Positions 9,212 to 18,976 of a stretch of DNA of 64,000 bases are shown in pieces. The stretch is from JAAZMA01 sp036720245. Its GTDB lineage: Bacteria > Bacillota > Clostridia > Tissierellales > Tepidimicrobiaceae. Both the position numbers and the translations under genes were made by a program. Location of the stretch: positions 1-64,000 of the forward strand of contig DAIMNI010000002.1 in the NCBI GenBank assembly GCA_036720245.1, written 5' to 3'. The notes beneath the pieces were generated by a model. That model was given only the letters and a program-made list of their open reading frames with translations, was not told the DNA's origin and searched no databases. Position 1 is the stretch's first letter. Every line of letters begins with the position of its first letter.

Positions 9212-9230
9212 TGTAAGCCTGTCATTTACA
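9212..9230. promoter_or_regulatory. Possible activator half-sites TGTAA-N9-TTACA
   Basis: An inverted repeat TGTAA ... TTACA (9212-9216 and 9226-9230) lies about 15 bases upstream of the -24 element. It could be an activator site, but it is short and close to the promoter for a sigma-54 enhancer, so it may be chance. Confidence 0.25.
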
Positions 9231-9246
9231 CAGTTGTGATTTTAGG

Positions 9247-9303
9247 CAAAAAAATAAAGTGGTAAGTTATAAGCCATAGTTGACTCATAATTTACCACTT
9301 TAT
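9247..9303 (-). terminator. Terminator after the sigma-54 response regulator gene
   Basis: A ten-base perfect stem (9256-9265 with 9292-9301; AAAGTGGTAA and its complement) encloses a 26-base loop. On the minus strand it is followed by a T-rich run (ATTTTTTT). It separates the two-component genes from the decarboxylase operon and so implies an independent promoter for the latter. Confidence 0.85.
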
Positions 9304-9312
9304 CTTATCTAT

Positions 9313-10629
9313 TTATTCTTCTAATCCATATTTTTCCATTTTTCTTCTTAATGTAGATCTAGATATTTTTAAAATTTCCGCTGATTTAGAAATATTCCAA
9401 TTGTTTTCATCTAATGTATTTAAAATAGTTTTCTGTTCAGAAATCTCTAAAGGACTAAAATCATTATTTATAATATTAGATTCTTCTATTAAGTCCTTAG
9501 GCAAATCATTTACACTAATAACCTCCTCCTCTTGAAAGATACATATTCTTTCAATGATGTTTTTTAACTCTCGTACATTTCCTGCCCAATTATAATTTAT
9601 CATTATATCCATAGTCTTATCATCAAAACCTAATATATTTTTTCCTAGCTTAAAATTATATTCTTCCAAAAAATAATCTATTAGCATTGGGATATCCTCT
9701 TTCCTATTTCTAAGAGGTGGGATATATATGGGCACTATGTTTAATCTATAATATAAATCTTCTCTAAAATTTCCCTTTCTAATTTCTGATTTTAAATCTT
9801 TATTAGTTGCAGAAATTATTGTGGACTTAAACTTACATTCTTCCATTCCACCTATGGGCCTATACTTATTTTCCTGCAATACTCTTAACATTTTAGCCTG
9901 AAGGCTTAAATCCATATCCCCTATCTCATCTAGAAAAAGGATGCCCTCATTAGCTTGTTCAATTAAACCAATCTTCTTTTCATTTGCTCCTGTAAATGCT
10001 CCCTTTTCATAGCCAAATAATTCACTTTCTTGAAGGTTTTTTGCTATTGCAGCACAATTTAATGCTACAAAGGGTTTTTCTATACCTTTACCCTGATGAA
10101 TTAGTTTTGCTACGATTTCTTTGCCTGTACCACTTTCTCCCTGAATTAATACATTTGTATCCATATCCAGGGATGAAATCTTTTTCGCCTTTTCCTTTAT
10201 ACTCCTAATTCCGTCACTTTCCCCTATCAGATCACTTTTGTAAGACATTTGATCTAATCTTTCCTTTACCTCGATATATTTATATGCATTAGATACAGAT
10301 TCACTTATTTCCTTTAGAGAAAATGGCTTTGTATAATAATCATAGGCCCCAATTTTCATTGATTTTACTGCTAATCTCACCTCACTTAAATAAGTAATCA
10401 TAATGACAATACAATTAGGATTAACTTTTTTAATTCTCCTTAGAACTTCTATCCCATCAACTCCAGGTAGTTTAATATCTACTATGGCCACCTGAGGATT
10501 ATGTTTTTTAAAAAGTTCTAATCCCTTCTCTCCTGTTTCCGCGTCATATACTTGATATCCTTGTTTAGATAAGCAAGTTTTTAGAGAAAATCTTATACTC
10601 ATCTCGTCATCAATTATCAATATTCTCAT
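9313..10629 (-). CDS. NtrC/DctD-family sigma-54 response regulator
   Basis: A 438-residue activator with three domains. The receiver (1-120) has Asp7/Asp8, phospho-acceptor Asp51 and Lys101. The AAA+ domain (about 135-370) has Walker A GESGTGKE at 164-171 and an intact GAFTGA loop at 210-215, needed to contact sigma-54. A Fis-type helix-turn-helix lies at about 395-438. It starts 15 bases after the sensor kinase stop, so the two form one operon. By position it should activate the -24/-12 promoter at 9181-9198 and thus the CoA-transferase/decarboxylase/carrier operon. This resembles DctB/DctD-type dicarboxylate control. Confidence 0.93.
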   Translation of the reverse strand: MRILIIDDEMSIRFSLKTCLSKQGYQVYDAETGEKGLELFKKHNPQVAIVDIKLPGVDGIEVLRRIKKVNPNCIVIMITYLSEVRLAVKSMKIGAYDYYTKPFSLKEISESVSNAYKYIEVKERLDQMSYKSDLIGESDGIRSIKEKAKKISSLDMDTNVLIQGESGTGKEIVAKLIHQGKGIEKPFVALNCAAIAKNLQESELFGYEKGAFTGANEKKIGLIEQANEGILFLDEIGDMDLSLQAKMLRVLQENKYRPIGGMEECKFKSTIISATNKDLKSEIRKGNFREDLYYRLNIVPIYIPPLRNRKEDIPMLIDYFLEEYNFKLGKNILGFDDKTMDIMINYNWAGNVRELKNIIERICIFQEEEVISVNDLPKDLIEESNIINNDFSPLEISEQKTILNTLDENNWNISKSAEILKISRSTLRRKMEKYGLEE

Positions 10630-10644
10630 GAAATTCCTCCCAAC

Positions 10645-12813
10645 TTACCCTTGCTTTTTTAATATTATATTAAATTCAGTGCCCTTGCCCCATTGACTAT
10701 CAATATTAATATTTCCCTCATGTTCTTTAATAATTTTATATGTACTCGATAATCCTAGACCTGTCCCACCTTTTTTTGTAGTATAAAAGGGTTCAAAAAC
10801 TTTCCCTATGTTTTCCTTTTTAATTCCAGTTCCATTATCTCTTATATTAATCTCTATCTTATCTCTATATCCTTTAGCCTGAATGTTAATAAAGCCATCT
10901 TCCTTAGAAGCCTGAATGCAATTTAACAATATATTTATTAAAGCTTGTTTAATATTGTTCCGATTAATACTAATTTCAGAATACTCCCTACCCATATAAT
11001 TTTTTGAAAGCTCTACATTCTTGCTTATTATCTCTGGTTTTAATAGATTAATAACCTCATCCATCAAATCAAATATGTTTGTACTTACCCTGTCTGTAGA
11101 TGTATCCTTAGAAAAACTTAAATAATTTACAACTAGGTCATTTAAATCTTCTATCTCTCTATTTAGCATAATATATATATCTTTTCTAAGTTTTTTATCC
11201 TCCCAATTATCCTCAGCTAATTCTAAAAGGTTTTTAATCCCAGCTAGTGGGTTTCCTACATCATGAATTAGAGAAGCTGACAGTTCTCCCAATATGTGCA
11301 TTCTATCTAATCTAAATATCTCTTTCTCTAACTTTTTTGTATCTGAAATATCATTAAAAGAATAAATTATACCTATAATTTGGGAACTACCCTCGATTAC
11401 TGGCGATATAAATAAACTTATGGGTATAGATTCATTTTTACAATTTATTATATTCCTTTCTATAAAAATTGATTCCTCTTTCCTATTAATAATCTTTTCA
11501 ATCAATCCATCTAAATTTAAAGAAATTTTGTCTAAAATTTCTCCAATATTTTCTCCTATAGATTGGCTCTTTGAAATTCCCGTTATCTTCTCTGCAGCAT
11601 CATTAAAAATTGTAATATATCCATTTTCATCTACTACAATCATACCATTTCCTAGGCTTTTTAAAATATTATCTAAATACTGTCTATAATAGTTCTCCCT
11701 ATTATAAGATATATTTAGTTGATTAATATTATCCCTTAGCCTAATACTCATATTATTAAAAGAATTTGCCAATTTGTTTATTTCATTGTAAGATTCTATA
11801 TCCATAAATTCTGCAGTTGCATAATCTTGCCCTAGCTTTTCTACTTCCGTTACCAATCTTTCTATGGGATAGGTTATTTTGTGTGCAAATAATAATCCAG
11901 TCATCAGTACTGCAACTGTAAGGACTAGAGTTATTAATTTTAGTTTTTCCCCAAGCCATATAGTTTCCTTAAGCATGGTTTCTTCTGACTGTTCAGCTAC
12001 TATCATCCAATTAACTTCCTCTATAAAAGAAATAGCACTATGATACTCATTTCCATATCTTTGATAGCTTAATGTGGAACTTATATTACTTTCCATAATG
12101 CTTACAAATTCCCCCATTTTATCATCTAATACAATAGGATTATCCTCTAATTTATATACCTCCTTAATATCCTTTATATCAGGATGTATTAATAATGTCC
12201 CTAGGCTGTCTGTTATGTAAATCTTTCCATCAAAATTTTTTTGCCCATTATTCGCTACAGTTTCAATATTAGGCAAAGGTATTCCTGCGCCAATTAAGCC
12301 TACAACTTCATTGTTTTCATCAAATACTGGAGATGCTATAATAAAATGTAATTCTCCCAAAACTCTACTAATGTGAAGATTACTTATATGGGATTTGCCA
12401 TCATTCATAACCCCTTGAAAATAATCCCTATCTTTATAATTATACTTTCTATAGGCATCTTCATTATCAGGTTTAGAAAATAACATAAACCCATCTCCAT
12501 CTATAAAAAAGATTAAATCAAAGTAATTGAAATTATCGTATATTCTAAAAATTTCTTCCTTAATTCCCTCCATATTTCCATAACTCTCTGATGCAAATTT
12601 AGCAGCAGTATCAACTGTGTCTTTTGCATTCTGCAGATATAGATATATATGTTCTCCAATCATTTCAGATATCCCCAAGTTTCTTTTCAATATATCCTCT
12701 CTCAAATGTTCAGAAGTAACATTATCTAATAGTACTACTGTTATAATTATGGAACTTAAAGCAAAAACCAATATAATAAAAGGGATTTGAAATTTTAGAC
12801 TAGTAAATTTCAT
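10645..12813 (-). CDS. Membrane sensor histidine kinase (dCache-HAMP-PAS)
   Basis: A 722-residue kinase. A membrane helix near 8-28 is followed by a large extracytoplasmic dCache-like region (about 30-280), a second membrane helix, HAMP and a PAS domain (near 385-500). The phospho-acceptor His517 lies in LIHDVGNPLAG, and the ATPase domain carries DNGTGI and GGTGLGL. The outside sensing domain fits detection of an external carboxylate. ATG 12813 sits after AAGGTGA; the GTG at 12822 overlaps that site and is rejected. The partner is the response regulator immediately downstream. Confidence 0.92.
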   Translation of the reverse strand: MKFTSLKFQIPFIILVFALSSIIITVVLLDNVTSEHLREDILKRNLGISEMIGEHIYLYLQNAKDTVDTAAKFASESYGNMEGIKEEIFRIYDNFNYFDLIFFIDGDGFMLFSKPDNEDAYRKYNYKDRDYFQGVMNDGKSHISNLHISRVLGELHFIIASPVFDENNEVVGLIGAGIPLPNIETVANNGQKNFDGKIYITDSLGTLLIHPDIKDIKEVYKLEDNPIVLDDKMGEFVSIMESNISSTLSYQRYGNEYHSAISFIEEVNWMIVAEQSEETMLKETIWLGEKLKLITLVLTVAVLMTGLLFAHKITYPIERLVTEVEKLGQDYATAEFMDIESYNEINKLANSFNNMSIRLRDNINQLNISYNRENYYRQYLDNILKSLGNGMIVVDENGYITIFNDAAEKITGISKSQSIGENIGEILDKISLNLDGLIEKIINRKEESIFIERNIINCKNESIPISLFISPVIEGSSQIIGIIYSFNDISDTKKLEKEIFRLDRMHILGELSASLIHDVGNPLAGIKNLLELAEDNWEDKKLRKDIYIMLNREIEDLNDLVVNYLSFSKDTSTDRVSTNIFDLMDEVINLLKPEIISKNVELSKNYMGREYSEISINRNNIKQALINILLNCIQASKEDGFINIQAKGYRDKIEINIRDNGTGIKKENIGKVFEPFYTTKKGGTGLGLSSTYKIIKEHEGNINIDSQWGKGTEFNIILKKQG

Positions 12814-12903
12814 AATTCTCACCTTGTTAATTTTTTATCTTGCTAATTCTAGTATATAGCTTTATGTCAATATAATCAAATATAATCTAATATTCGACAA
12901 AAT

Positions 12904-12940
12904 AAAAACAAATCATAAGGAAACCCCATGATTTGTTTTT
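12904..12940 (-). terminator. Terminator after the flagellar rod operon
   Basis: A perfect 13-base stem (12904-12916 and 12928-12940; AAAAACAAATCAT and its complement) with an 11-base loop ends in a T-run on the minus strand. It closes the flgF-flgG-flgJ operon. Confidence 0.9.
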
Positions 12941-12955
12941 ATTTTTCAGCATATT

Positions 12956-13276
12956 TTACCATCCTACATATCCATTTTTAAACTGCTGATACATCATATC
13001 TGCTAGTCCAAAGCCACTATCCTCTTTGACAACTTCTTTGGAGATTTCTTCTATATACATCTCTTCAAAAATTTTACTACCATTGCTTTTTTGGGTTAAA
13101 CCATCATCTGGTATGGTCTTGTACATTTCTTTAAACATCATTTGAACAAATATGCCCTCGAATTCTTTACAAGCCTCCATTAAGGCTTCATCATCTTTAT
13201 TTTTAATATTTTCTGCTTTATTATGTAAAGCTTCTGTATCTAACTGATTAATATAAAAATTATTATTTATATTCAT
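12956..13276 (-). CDS. flgJ: FlgJ-type rod-binding protein (no muramidase domain)
   Basis: A 106-residue protein matching only the N-terminal rod-binding domain of FlgJ: a CKEFEGIFVQMMFKEMYKTIP segment (about 36-56) and a C-terminal DSGFGLADMMYQQF. This domain chaperones assembly of the flagellar rod through the wall. The peptidoglycan hydrolase half found in enterobacterial FlgJ is absent, as is usual in clostridia. It is the last gene of the rod operon, nine bases after flgG. Confidence 0.85.
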   Translation of the reverse strand: MNINNNFYINQLDTEALHNKAENIKNKDDEALMEACKEFEGIFVQMMFKEMYKTIPDDGLTQKSNGSKIFEEMYIEEISKEVVKEDSGFGLADMMYQQFKNGYVGW

Positions 13277-13285
13277 CTAATCACC

Positions 13286-14080
13286 TTATCTCTTTAGATT
13301 ATTTACCAATTGTAGCATTTCATCTGAAGTTTGTATGGTTTTAGAATTGATTTCATAAGCTCTTTGAGCAGTTATCATTTTTACCATTTCATCTACTATT
13401 TGAACATTAGAGGCTTCTAAATAGCCTTGAATTATTCTACTTTGCATATCTTCCACCTCTATGGGCATTTCTTCACCAGAGGCTGTGGTCATAGTATAAA
13501 GGTTTCTACCTTCACTTTGAAGTCCTTCTGGATTAGTGAATTTAACTAAGCCTATTCTACCTAAATCTATAATTTCTCCAAATTCATCTTCTCCAGTTAT
13601 ATAGCCAAATTCATCTATGGCAATATCTTTTAAACCTGATTCAATAACTATGAAATCATCATCTTCAGATAATACATAATAACCTTCTGAAGTTACTAAA
13701 TATCCTTCATCATTATCCACACTTATTTTAAAACTTCCATCCCTAGTATATGCAGTCTCTCCATCTGGAAGTTCTACTGCAAAAAAACCTTCCCCATCAA
13801 TGGCTACATCAAAAGTACCTTCTGTAGGCATTAGATTTCCATTTCTAAAATCCCTTTTAGTAGCCACAGGCATAGTACCATGGCCTACTTCTAAATTTAC
13901 AGGTCTTCCTTCATCATCTTGTATTCTGCCTTTTTTTAAAGTGGAATAAAACAAATCCTTAAATTCTGCTCTACCGGTTTTATATGCTGTGGTATTTACA
14001 TTAGATAAATTGTTTGCAATAGTATCGATATTAAATTGTTGTGCCTTCATACCAGTTGAAGCTGTCCATAATGCTCTCAT
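13286..14080 (-). CDS. flgG: Flagellar distal rod protein FlgG (FlhP position)
   Basis: A 264-residue rod/hook-basal-body protein. The N-terminal NIDTIANNLSNVNTTAYKTGRAEF block and the C-terminal MVKMITAQRAYEINSKTIQTSDEML block are the paired coiled-coil signatures of FlgG. It is exported by the flagellar type III system and has no classical signal peptide. Gene order (mbl, this region's flhO and flhP equivalents) matches B. subtilis, where the corresponding gene is flhP. Confidence 0.92.
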   Translation of the reverse strand: MRALWTASTGMKAQQFNIDTIANNLSNVNTTAYKTGRAEFKDLFYSTLKKGRIQDDEGRPVNLEVGHGTMPVATKRDFRNGNLMPTEGTFDVAIDGEGFFAVELPDGETAYTRDGSFKISVDNDEGYLVTSEGYYVLSEDDDFIVIESGLKDIAIDEFGYITGEDEFGEIIDLGRIGLVKFTNPEGLQSEGRNLYTMTTASGEEMPIEVEDMQSRIIQGYLEASNVQIVDEMVKMITAQRAYEINSKTIQTSDEMLQLVNNLKR

Positions 14081-14090
14081 AATCTTCCTC

Positions 14091-15209
14091 CTATACTCTT
14101 CCTATTTCATTTGAGGCCTTGTCCATCATTTCATCATGAGTTCTAATGGTCTTTTGCCCTGTTTCAAAATCTCTAAGTAATGTAATCATCTCTACCATTT
14201 CAGTAATGGCATTTACATTAGACTCCTCTAAATAGCCTTGTAGTACTTCTCCAGTATAAGGATTTTCCCCCAAGTCTATATCAGGATAAGGTTCTTCATT
14301 TTCATCCCTTACTATATCATATAAATTGTCCCCAATTTTTCTTAGAAACTCTCTGTTTTGTATATCTACTATATCTAAGGCCCCTGCCTCTACTCCATCC
14401 ACTATTACCCTGCCATCAGACAATACTTCAAATTCTTCCCCATTTACATTAATAGGCCCTCCAGTTCCTAGTACTTCCCTACCATCTAATGTAGAAAGAT
14501 TTCCCTCTCTATTAATAGTAAAGGAACCATCTCTAGTATAATAGGTTTGGCCTTCTTCCCCTTGGACTTTGAAAAATCCTGGTCCATTTAAGGCTAAATC
14601 AAATTTTCCACCAGTTTCTACTAAATTCCCTGGACTAAAATCTGTAACGATTTTTTGAAACTTTACTCCTGCATTCATAGTGCCTATTACATTGGTATTA
14701 GCATAATATACATTTTGCTGCAATAATTCCCCTATATCCCCATTGTTTTGATTGAGCCTATTCCCATGCTCATCAGTAATATAGTTTTCATAATCTGTTT
14801 TTTTAGGGTATTTTTCGTCTATATTATCTGTCCTTAAATCTCCCTTATTATCTGTATAATAAGTTTTTAAATAGCCTTCATCGTCAATGGTAAATCTAAT
14901 TTCTTTTACATAGCTTTTTCCATTAGAAGTTTCTACTACAAAGTAACCCCTACCAGCCCTAGCTTCATACACCCCAGGTTCTACCTCTACAGGAGCCTGA
15001 TATACATCAAATTCACTATTTCTCCTAGATGGAATAGGTCTAGATTTATCATTTATTTTCATAAGTAATTTTTCTGGAAATGCTTCTGTCAAAGACATAT
15101 CCTTTTTAAATCCAGTGGTATTTACATTGGCTAAATTATTAGCCAAAACATCCATTCTCCTTTGATTTGCTACTAAGGAAGTAGCACCAATATATAGCCC
15201 TCTATTCAC
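14091..15209 (-). CDS. flhO: Flagellar hook-basal body protein, FlgF/FlhO type
   Basis: A 372-residue rod protein, longer than FlgG because of a loop insertion in the N-terminal half (about 60-150, rich in Tyr/Asp/Lys). The LANNLANVNTTGFKKDMS signature near the N-terminus and LEESNVNAITEMVEMITLLRDFETGQKTI near the end mark the flagellar rod/hook family. The start is GTG 15209, seven bases after AAGGAG. A sigma-D-like promoter is directly upstream, so this is the first gene of the flhO-flgG-flgJ operon. Confidence 0.88.
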   Translation of the reverse strand: MNRGLYIGATSLVANQRRMDVLANNLANVNTTGFKKDMSLTEAFPEKLLMKINDKSRPIPSRRNSEFDVYQAPVEVEPGVYEARAGRGYFVVETSNGKSYVKEIRFTIDDEGYLKTYYTDNKGDLRTDNIDEKYPKKTDYENYITDEHGNRLNQNNGDIGELLQQNVYYANTNVIGTMNAGVKFQKIVTDFSPGNLVETGGKFDLALNGPGFFKVQGEEGQTYYTRDGSFTINREGNLSTLDGREVLGTGGPINVNGEEFEVLSDGRVIVDGVEAGALDIVDIQNREFLRKIGDNLYDIVRDENEEPYPDIDLGENPYTGEVLQGYLEESNVNAITEMVEMITLLRDFETGQKTIRTHDEMMDKASNEIGRV

Positions 15210-15250
15210 AAGAATTCTCCTTCCCTAATACAAATATACTGTCTATACTA

Positions 15251-15277
15251 CTATCGTCATAAGATTTTTATACTTTA
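15251..15277 (-). promoter_or_regulatory. Sigma-D (flagellar) promoter of the rod operon
   Basis: The minus strand has TAAA (15277-15274), exactly 15 bases, then GACGATAG (15258-15251), six of eight matches to the sigma-D -10 GCCGATAT. It places the transcription start about 35 bases before the GTG start of the first rod gene, and the function of the genes agrees. Confidence 0.72.
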
Positions 15278-15278
15278 A

Positions 15279-16307
15279 TTATTTCTGCATTCTAATAGAA
15301 TCTGGGTCTATTTGTTCAGATGCCAAAAAGTCTACCCATTCCAAAGCTTTTCCAGTGCCCATGGCTACTGCACCTATAGGATCTTCTGCAATATTAACCT
15401 TTATGCCCGTTTTTTCTGTAATTAGCTTGTCCATACCATATAATTTGGCACCTCCACCTGTTAATATTACTCCATCATTGCCTACATCTGCAGCTAATTC
15501 TGGCGGGGTTTTTTCTAGTACTTGATGGATAGTTTCAATTACTTGAGCTAAAGTTTCTTCCATAGCTTCTAATGTTTCACTAGAAGATATTTCTATATTT
15601 CTAGGTAATCCTGTAACTAAATTTCTTCCCCTTATTTCCATAAATACTTCCTTGTCCCTTGGGTAGGCAGTCCCAATATTCATCTTTAAATCTTCTGCAG
15701 TTCTTTCGCCTATCATCATATTATGTTTTTTTCTAATATATCTAGTAATAGCCTCATCACAATCGTCTCCTGCAATTCTAATAGATCTAGAAATAACTAT
15801 TCCTCCTAGGGATATTACGGCCACATCTGTGGTGCCCCCTCCTATATCTATTACCATATTCCCACTTGGTGCAGTAATATCTAAGCCTGAACCTATGGCT
15901 GCAGCAATAGGCTCTTCTATTAAAAAGGTTTTACTGGCTCCAGCATGATTACTAGCCTCTAGTACTGCTCTTTTTTCCACTTCAGTTATTCCCGATGGAA
16001 CACATATTATAACCCTTGGTTTCAATAATGTTTTTCCCACAGCTCTATTATAAAAATACTTTAGCATCTTCTCTGTAATACTATAATTAGAGATTACACC
16101 ATCCCTCATAGGTCTAATTGCTCTAATATTTCCCGGAGTCCTTCCTAGCATACTTCTAGCCTCTTCCCCTACAGCTAGAAAATCTCCTGTGTTTTGGTCT
16201 ATGGCCACCACAGAAGGTTCATTTAGCACAATACCCTTTCCCTTAGCAAATACCAGTATACTAGCTGTCCCTAAATCTATCCCTAAATCTGTTCTAAAAA
16301 TACCCAT
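15279..16307 (-). CDS. mbl: MreB/Mbl actin-like cell-shape protein
   Basis: A 342-residue bacterial actin that organises lateral wall synthesis at the membrane. The phosphate-1 motif DLGIDLGTASILVF is at the N-terminus, the phosphate-2 motif DIGGGTTDVAVISLGG lies near 155-170, and the adenosine motif TGGGAKL is near 290. Full length for the family. Its position between spoIIID and flhO/flhP is the B. subtilis mbl neighbourhood, which is why I use mbl rather than mreB; there is no mreCD cluster here. GGGGGG precedes the ATG. Confidence 0.92.
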   Translation of the reverse strand: MGIFRTDLGIDLGTASILVFAKGKGIVLNEPSVVAIDQNTGDFLAVGEEARSMLGRTPGNIRAIRPMRDGVISNYSITEKMLKYFYNRAVGKTLLKPRVIICVPSGITEVEKRAVLEASNHAGASKTFLIEEPIAAAIGSGLDITAPSGNMVIDIGGGTTDVAVISLGGIVISRSIRIAGDDCDEAITRYIRKKHNMMIGERTAEDLKMNIGTAYPRDKEVFMEIRGRNLVTGLPRNIEISSSETLEAMEETLAQVIETIHQVLEKTPPELAADVGNDGVILTGGGAKLYGMDKLITEKTGIKVNIAEDPIGAVAMGTGKALEWVDFLASEQIDPDSIRMQK

Positions 16308-16410
16308 TTCTATTTTTCCCCCCCTTAATCTCTATTATATAATAATATATCACATCATGTAAATATTTCTATATAAATCTAAAAATTCCTTCTTTTTTTT
16401 ACAATTTCAT

Positions 16411-16462
16411 ATAAAAAATAACTATCCCTTTTCCATGACTGGCATGAAAAAGGGATAGTTAT
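16411..16462 (-). terminator. Terminator after the chemotaxis receptor gene
   Basis: A 20-base stem with a single mismatch (16418-16437 and 16443-16462; arms contain ATAACTATCCC and GGGATAGTTAT) is followed by TTTTTTATA on the minus strand. It isolates mbl from the receptor upstream. Confidence 0.88.
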
Positions 16463-16550
16463 TTAAAAATCAATAAATCTTCTAACTTTAAAACCTAAAG
16501 CAGCAACTTGTCTATCTATTTTAATTAAGTAAAACCTAGTTATTGTAGAT

Positions 16551-18673
16551 CTATTTAATTTTGAAATTTTTTATTATATTTTCTAAGTCAAGAGCTATTT
16601 CTTTAAGTTTTTCTGTCATATTTGATATTTCTTCCATACTTGCTGCCTGTTCCTCTGCTGTTGCTGATAGTTCTTCTGTTGAGGCAGAGGTCTCTTGTGC
16701 AATAGATGTTATGGCTTCTATAGATCCAGTCACTTCTTCTTTATCATTCTCTACATTATTTATACTTTCAGTTAAACTTTTTACCTGAGTTAAAATTTCT
16801 TCCACTGAAACTTGAATAGCATCAAAGGAAACAAGGGTATCTTCTACTACTGAATTAGATTGTTCTAATGTAATATTTACATTATCCATTTCCAATTTAG
16901 TAGAGCCTATGTCCTCACTTATTTCTTCAATAATCCCTTCTACCATCAAAGTTGCATTGTGGGTTTCCTCTGCTAACTTTCGTATTTCATCTGCCACTAC
17001 ACTAAATCCTCTTCCAGCTTCTCCTGCTCTAGCGGCTTCAATTGCGGCATTTAATGCTAATAGATTTGTTTGTTCGGCTATACTTCTTACTGTTTCAACA
17101 ATATTTTTAATAGAGTTTGATTTTTCATCTAGTCCAAGTATTCTTTCTGCAATTTGCTGTACCCCATGATTGTTCTCCTCTATGGTAATCTTAAGGGCTT
17201 TAAGTACCTTTGCATTATCTTTATTTATTTCTGCTGCCTGATGTGCATAATCTTCTAATATATTAGAGCCTTTGGTAGCTTCTCCAAGTCTTTCGGCTAA
17301 TATATTCATCTTTTCATACCCACTAGTACAATTTTCTGCTTGTTCACTAGCCCCGATGGCTAATTCTTCTACGGCTTTTGCCATTTCCTCTATAGAATAG
17401 GAAGTATCTGTAGTATTCGTAAATATATCTCCCGAGAAATTTAATAAGACTCCTGAACTCCCTTTTATATTTCCAATAATGGAACTAAGGTTTTCTCGCA
17501 TTTTATTTATATTAACTGCCATTAATCCTAATTCTGATTTGTTATTTTGTAACTTTTCATAAGTAGTGTCATAAATTAAATTTAGGTTTGAAATTTTATC
17601 TACAAGGAAATTTAGATCTTTAATTGGAATAGATATTTCTTTTTTCATAAATAAATATAATAGTAGTAGACTAATAAACATAATTAGTACGCTTACAATA
17701 ATTCCCTGGCTTGTAGTAGCCTTTATTGCTTTCTCTACATTGTCCATTGAAAGCCCAATACAAAAATAATTATTGGTTTCATTTGTATCTTTATCTAATT
17801 TATCTAAACTAGATAAGTCTTCATTATAAGGAATAAACACATTGTATATTTTTTTGTTTAATTCCTCATCATAGGTAATCTCAGTATAGGTCTGTTGGAG
17901 CTTTAATTTTTCCTTAGCCTTATTAGAAAATTCTAGATTGCTTATTTCTCCCCGACTATCATATCTAGTATTTAAATCTTTATCTAGAGCTAATATATAT
18001 TCTGCAGACTTATCATTAATTAATTCCTGTATAGCCTTTTCTAATTGTAGGTTTTCCTTCATCTTCATTATGCTATCTGCATTTATGCCTATTTGGACTA
18101 AACCAAAATCTGTTTTAACTGCCCCAAATTTATAATATATATCCCCAATTGTGCTTTTTCTAATATCTTCAATTATTACATCTTTATCCCCTCTTATAAT
18201 ATCCATAACTGGATGATCCTCAGAGTATACATAGCCTACACTTTCATCTTGATTAGAATAAAGGGTATAAGCTTCATTATCCACAATATTTAGTTCGGAA
18301 ACTCCAGTTTTTTTTGATAATGCTTTTAAGCCCTCATTAGTGTATTCTCCTTTATTTCCTAAAAAATGGCCTAGATTTTCTATATATATATATCGATTAT
18401 TTCATCTACATCCTTTTCAACTTTGTCTAAGCTTTCTAAATTATAAATTAACATATTACTTATTTGCTCTGCCCTATCATCTAATTCTCCATATATAGCC
18501 TTTCTAGTATTTTTAATAGAAGAATATGTATTAATTGATAAAGCTACAATAAAAAGGATGCTAGCAATTATTAATATTTTACCGCCTAAAGAATTGCTTG
18601 TCATTTTATCACTTGATTTTTTAACATTTTCCTTTTTAGCTTTAAGTTTTTTCTTATTTTTTTTAATCTCCAT
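16551..18673 (-). pseudogene. Methyl-accepting chemotaxis receptor split by a frameshift in a TA repeat
   Basis: Two reading frames make one receptor. The first (18673 to the TAG at 18382-18380, 97 residues) has a Lys-rich start and a membrane helix at about 31-51. The second frame continues from GAA at 18380 (ENLGHFLGNK...) through a dCache-like outer region, a second membrane helix, HAMP and a signalling domain with AEQTNLLALNAAIEAARAGE. The join lies in a 13-base TATA tract. Removing one TA unit on the minus strand restores a receptor of about 706 residues, normal for the family. The rest is intact, with no other lesion, so this could be a recent mutation, a phase-variable switch or a sequencing error. 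Expression of the 577-residue part alone would need an internal start. Confidence 0.85.
18381..18393. repeat. TA dinucleotide tract at the receptor frameshift
   Basis: Thirteen alternating T/A bases lie inside the coding region. Two bases fewer put the two halves of the chemotaxis receptor in frame; the present length gives a premature TAG immediately after the tract. Confidence 0.9.
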
Positions 18674-18694
18674 CTGTTTAACCCCCCATGTAAA

Positions 18695-18721
18695 TATTAG
18701 GCCTTAAATTCTGTACATTAA
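18695..18721 (-). promoter_or_regulatory. Weak sigma-D-like motif before the chemotaxis receptor
   Basis: The minus strand has TTAA, 15 bases, then GCCTAATA, resembling TAAA-N15-GCCGATAT with two mismatches in the -10. It ends about 22 bases before the receptor start. Motility genes commonly use sigma-D, so it is plausible but weak. Confidence 0.33.
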
Positions 18722-18844
18722 TAAATCATTCTCCAAAGGAAAAGCTTCCCTAACACTTTAATATATGCAAATATTCTGCCAAGGTTTAATCGGGTATTTT
18801 GGCTAATTCCCCCTATTTTTGACTAAATATGTCCTAAAATAAGT

Positions 18845-18890
18845 ATTATAGTCTCAATTCCAATACTAGTATTAAAATTGAAACTATAAT
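18845..18890. other. Long inverted repeat between receptor and spoIIID
   Basis: Arms of 15 bases (18845-18859, ATTATAGTCTCAATT; 18876-18890) pair with one G-T-type mismatch, around a loop that is itself a 12-base palindrome, AATACTAGTATT (18862-18873). The 303-base gap 18674-18976 otherwise holds only the spoIIID terminator and the receptor leader. No T-run follows on either strand, so an operator or a mobile palindrome is as likely as a terminator. Confidence 0.5.
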
Positions 18891-18910
18891 TACCTTTACT
18901 TAAATCAAAA

Positions 18911-18955
18911 AAATTAAAAATACCTTAGAATAATTTAAAATATTCTAAGGTATTT
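18911..18955 (-). terminator. Terminator after spoIIID
   Basis: A perfect 15-base stem (18918-18932 and 18941-18955, containing ATACCTTAGAATA) with an eight-base loop is followed on the minus strand by a T-rich run. It lies 22 bases past the spoIIID stop. Confidence 0.9.
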
Positions 18956-18976
18956 CTTTTGTGGGCTTAAATAGTC

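Noticed and set aside
9212..9230. TGTAA-N9-TTACA as a firm enhancer for the decarboxylase operon
   Set aside because: Only five-base arms and very close to the -24 box; kept only as a weak regulatory feature.
12823..12900. Promoter for the sensor kinase from a minus-strand TTGACA
   Set aside because: No acceptable -10 at 16-18 bases; TAGAAT is at only 13 bases. I could not support a promoter.
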